Shown: in pieces, positions 5,019-6,992 of the stretch
How positions within the stretch are numbered: the first letter of the stretch is position 1
How the letters are laid out: every line of letters begins with the position of its first letter
DNA from: Croceibacterium_A sp964439725
GTDB lineage: Bacteria > Pseudomonadota > Alphaproteobacteria > Sphingomonadales > Sphingomonadaceae
Direction: 5' to 3'
Assembly (NCBI GenBank): GCA_964439725.1
Contig: CAYTPY010000098.1
Location: 1 to 6,992 of the forward strand
Length of the DNA stretch: 6,992 nt
Position numbers and translations under genes: made by a program
Notes under the pieces: model-generated
What the model was told of the DNA's origin: nothing
The model's database searches: none
The model's input: only the letters and a program-made list of their open reading frames with translations

Positions 5019-5090
5019 TTTGCACGATGCAAAGATTTGCCAATCATCGTGGATTGGACACCCCTAACATGGGGGAGCGGTTGTTCAACC
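5019..5090 (-). promoter_or_regulatory. Run of four inverted repeats directly upstream of the methyltransferase start
   Basis: Reading away from the start codon there are four consecutive inverted repeats. They are TTTGCA-CGA-TGCAAA (5019-5033, touching the ATG), CCAATC-ATCGTG-GATTGG (5040-5057), a weak CCCC-TAACAT-GGGG (5061-5074) and GGTTG-TT-CAACC (5079-5090). In addition CACGATG (5023-5029) is complementary to CATCGTG (5045-5051), so the first two could refold into one longer hairpin. The stretch is AT-richer than its surroundings. It could be a set of operators in the divergent promoter region shared with the XRE gene, or a structured mRNA leader. The rest of the gap to 5212 also holds short GC palindromes and no gene. 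Confidence 0.45.
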
Positions 5091-5212
5091 TACCAGCGGG
5101 AGCGCCGGATCCTTGGGCGGTCCTGCTCGGACGCAGCAGCTGCGAGGCGACATCTCGCCGCTCTTGGGTTATTGTTCAGGCCAACAGCGCCGCTGATGGA
5201 GAATAGCGCGAT

Positions 5213-5572
5213 ATGAACCGTGATCCTGTCGATCGTTGGGTCCCGTCCGGAGTCGCCAATGCCCGGATAAGCGGCCGCGTCGTTGCGGCCGGCCGGGCCT
5301 TGGCCGGCGTCAGCGCAGCAGACCTGGCCGCAGCTTGCGGTCTCCCGGTCGAGACCATCATCAATCTGGAGGCCAAGGGCAGCGCCTGGGTCCGTTCCGA
5401 GGCAGAAGTCGCGACGGTCAAGCGCGGGCTGGACCACTTTGGGGTCGTGATCGTCGACGAGTCCGACGGAATGGGCGCTGGTGTCAGACTGAAGTTCACG
5501 CGTGTCGACACCAAGCAGATCACCCGTCTCGAAGGAGAAGGCGGGATCGTCGCGTCCGACGACGCGCCCTGA
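5213..5572 (+). CDS. XRE-family helix-turn-helix transcriptional regulator
   Basis: A 119-residue protein. Residues about 22-53 (GRVVAAGRALAGVSAADLA...ETIINLEAKG) match the pattern of XRE regulators in which the first helix reads like RAARxLLGxS and a recognition helix ends in LE. It is followed by SEAEVATVKRGLDHFGVVIVDESDGMGAGVRLKF, a common alphaproteobacterial XRE tail with the GVxxxxxDGxGxGVRL pattern. There is no sensor domain. The C-terminal 25 residues (TRVDTKQITRLEGEGG...) are unassigned. GGAGA (5198-5202) lies 10 nt before the ATG. It is divergent from the methyltransferase, and the gap between them is rich in inverted repeats, so it may control itself and that gene; this is inference. 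Its 3' end converges on the NRDE gene 51 bp away. Confidence 0.8.
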   Translation: MNRDPVDRWVPSGVANARISGRVVAAGRALAGVSAADLAAACGLPVETIINLEAKGSAWVRSEAEVATVKRGLDHFGVVIVDESDGMGAGVRLKFTRVDTKQITRLEGEGGIVASDDAP

Positions 5573-5623
5573 GAGCCATAGCCAGTGGCTGGGCCGCGGT
5601 TGCGGCGCGCGCAGCCGTGACCT

Positions 5624-6382
5624 TCAGATGGTCCAGACGAACGGTATCCTGGTCTGCCCCTTAGGGAGACCTGCTTCGTCGTACCGCCGCTCTACGATGA
5701 CGCCCGCCCCCTGGTCATCGATCGCGACCACCGTGCTGCACCGGGTGCCGTAGACCGGATGGCGGATGAATATGGGGGAAGCGCGCGGCTCCTGCGGCGC
5801 GTCCGATGGAAGCGCAGAGACGATCCCGACGTCAGGGAGTGTTTCGTCCCTCAAGGCATCGAGCAAAGTCTCCGGATGCTCGGCCTCGTTTACGACCCAG
5901 TCGAGCAGCTGGGCCTTGAGCTGCAAGGTCTTGGACCAAGGCTCATCCAGCGTCCCGTTGGACAACCCATAGATGCCGGGCGGGAGGCGGCTGCGCACGG
6001 GTTCTGGCTGGTTCGACAGGAACCAGGCCTGATCCTGGTCGATGAGGATCAGGTTGAAAGGGTTGAACTCGGCAAGCTCGGCCGTACCGAGCTCCGCCAA
6101 CAGTTCCCCTGACAGCAAGCCCGCGACAAGCGCACCGCGCGAGGTGCGTTCCGGCTCCGCCCCGCCATGGCCGCGAAGGTTGGTGACGACGGCGAAGCGG
6201 CGTCGCTCCGAAACGCCCAGCCACGTCCCACCCGACTCCAGGTCTCGGCCGGCGATCACGTGGCCGTGTTTCTCCCAACGCGCGAGCGGCGCCGCCGGCC
6301 GGTTATGCAACTCGTCGCGGTTACCGGCGAAGACGAGCGGCCATCGCGGATGGGCGCGCCAGGCAAAGGCAAGGACACACAT
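5624..6382 (-). CDS. NRDE (TANGO2/Ser-rich transport and Golgi organisation) family protein
   Basis: A 252-residue protein of the NRDE family, named for the Asn-Arg-Asp-Glu motif seen here at residues 21-24 (AGNRDEL). The start is ATG 6382, giving MCVLAFAW with Cys2 next to Met, as in the family and as in Ntn-hydrolase-like folds where Cys becomes N-terminal. GGAG lies 11 nt upstream. An open extension to 6418 adds 12 residues and would bury Cys2. Other family stretches are SGGTWLGV, RFAVVTNLR, SRGALVAGLL, YGLSNGTLDEPWSK and TRCSTVVAIDDQG. The eukaryotic relative TANGO2/HRG-9 has been linked to haem handling, which is debated; the bacterial role is not established. It is convergent with the XRE gene and divergent from the glutaredoxin gene. 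The 216-bp gap up to 6598 holds no gene I can see. Confidence 0.9.
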   Translation of the reverse strand: MCVLAFAWRAHPRWPLVFAGNRDELHNRPAAPLARWEKHGHVIAGRDLESGGTWLGVSERRRFAVVTNLRGHGGAEPERTSRGALVAGLLSGELLAELGTAELAEFNPFNLILIDQDQAWFLSNQPEPVRSRLPPGIYGLSNGTLDEPWSKTLQLKAQLLDWVVNEAEHPETLLDALRDETLPDVGIVSALPSDAPQEPRASPIFIRHPVYGTRCSTVVAIDDQGAGVIVERRYDEAGLPKGQTRIPFVWTI

Positions 6383-6598
6383 CGGCAGACTATCTCCGTG
6401 CGACCGGCAGCTTAGCAAGGAATACTGATTGCCGCCTCACCTTACCTGAGCAGGAGCGGCCTGGGCGCGCGCTATTGTCCCGTTGAGCCGTACCATGTCA
6501 CCACTCAGGCAACTTCAGCACCAGCGCGTGGCTCGTGCCGGAACGTCGCGCGAAGATGGGCGCTTGATGTTCTACGCATCATCAGGAGGCAGGCAGAA

Positions 6599-6847
6599 AT
6601 GGCAGAAGAACGGCGCGCGACACTCTATAGGATGGTCCTTCCGGATCACACCTGCCCGTTCGGGGTGCGGGCAAAAGACCTGCTGGAAGAGCACGGCTAC
6701 GAAGTCGAGGACAAGATTCTCGGCACACGCGAGGAAACCGACGCTTTCCAGGCGGAACACGATGTTCAGACCACCCCGCAGGTCTTCATCGATGGCGAGC
6801 GGATCGGCGGCAGCGACGAACTCGCCCGCTTTTTAGCGGAGAGTTGA
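6599..6847 (+). CDS. Glutaredoxin-family protein with CPFG active site
   Basis: An 82-residue single-domain glutaredoxin of typical length. The active-site motif is TCPFG at 18-22, so only Cys19 is present and the second Cys of the classic CPYC is Gly22. The cis-Pro signature TTPQVF has Pro60, and the glutathione-binding stretch IGGSDEL spans 69-75. Monothiol glutaredoxins of the iron-sulfur type carry CGFS, so this is a different variant; it may work in glutathionylation/deglutathionylation or as a minor redox partner in the cytosol. An ideal Shine-Dalgarno, AGGAGG (6584-6589), lies 9 nt before the ATG. A small inverted repeat, TGATG-TTCTACG-CATCA (6565-6581), sits just upstream of it. The neighbour on the right is a minus-strand tRNA-Ser. 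Confidence 0.92.
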   Translation: MAEERRATLYRMVLPDHTCPFGVRAKDLLEEHGYEVEDKILGTREETDAFQAEHDVQTTPQVFIDGERIGGSDELARFLAES

Positions 6848-6917
6848 GGCAGGGCGGTTCAGGAACAGGCGCGCCTTGCCGGTTCCGCAAGTGCTCAAAC
6901 ACGGCCGAGAAGAAAAC

Positions 6918-6992
6918 TGGCGGAGCGGGAGGGATTCGAACCCTCGATACGGGGTTACCGTATACACACTTTCCAGGCGTGCGCCTTCGACC
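6918..6992 (-). tRNA. tRNA-Ser (anticodon GGA), 5' end cut by window edge
   Basis: Read on the minus strand, the 3' end is an encoded CCA (6918-6920) preceded by discriminator G. A T-arm with GGGTTCGAATCCC follows, then a long class II variable arm (ATACGG pairing with CCGTAT). The anticodon stem CACGC/GTGTG has the loop CTGGAAA, whose anticodon GGA (6972-6974) reads UCC/UCU serine codons. The part toward the D-arm, GGTCGAAGGCG, matches tRNA-Ser. About 15 nt of the 5' end (acceptor strand and start of the D-arm) lie beyond the window. Confidence 0.96.

Noticed and set aside
5573..5623. GC hairpins (AGCCA/TGGCT at 5574-5590, and CCGC-GGTT-GCGG) between the convergent XRE and NRDE genes as a bidirectional terminator.
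   Set aside because: Neither strand has a U tract and the stems are short. This is too weak to call.
6918..6992. tRNA-Ser as the attachment site of an integrated element.
   Set aside because: There is no integrase, no duplicated tRNA 3' end elsewhere in the window, and no foreign cargo. Sequence beyond the right edge would be needed.

Overview
The window looks like chromosome from a GC-rich alphaproteobacterium, most likely a sphingomonad (Sphingomonas/Novosphingobium-like). The argC, glnB and glnA products resemble that group, and the intergenic spaces carry GC-rich REP-like palindromes of a kind I associate with it. This assignment is by eye, not from a database search.

Layout. Bases 1-353 are the 3' end of argC (arginine biosynthesis), followed by a hairpin/terminator region at 365-398. 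A 252-bp gap holds a strong sigma-54 promoter candidate (522-537) and a leader hairpin (566-588). Next comes the nitrogen-control operon: glnB (PII signal protein, GTG start at 606) and glnA (type I glutamine synthetase, 1117-2526). A composite palindromic repeat separates the two genes. Two more copies of the repeat lie after glnA, with a textbook Rho-independent terminator (2661-2689) between them. Then come a small single-span membrane protein (2908-3132) and a possible 27-codon ORF (3159-3242).

From 3257 the content changes to single accessory or housekeeping genes. On the minus strand are tenA (thiaminase II/aminopyrimidine aminohydrolase, 3257-3922) and, upstream of it, an unassigned class I SAM-dependent methyltransferase (4062-5018). 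A 194-bp hairpin-rich region separates the methyltransferase from a divergent XRE-type regulator (5213-5572, plus). An NRDE/TANGO2-family protein (5624-6382, minus) and a CPFG glutaredoxin (6599-6847, plus) are divergent across a 216-bp gap. The window ends inside a tRNA-Ser(GGA) gene on the minus strand.

How the genes fit together. GlnB and GlnA form the nitrogen-assimilation core: PII senses 2-oxoglutarate and glutamine status and steers GlnA adenylylation, for which the target tyrosine is present (Tyr398). The sigma-54 element fits nitrogen-regulated transcription of the operon. The right half shows no obvious shared pathway. I see no phage, transposase, CRISPR or toxin-antitoxin genes and no convincing undescribed multi-gene system. 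The most interesting signals are non-coding: the composite repeats, the three-segment hairpin after argC, and the run of inverted repeats abutting the methyltransferase start codon.
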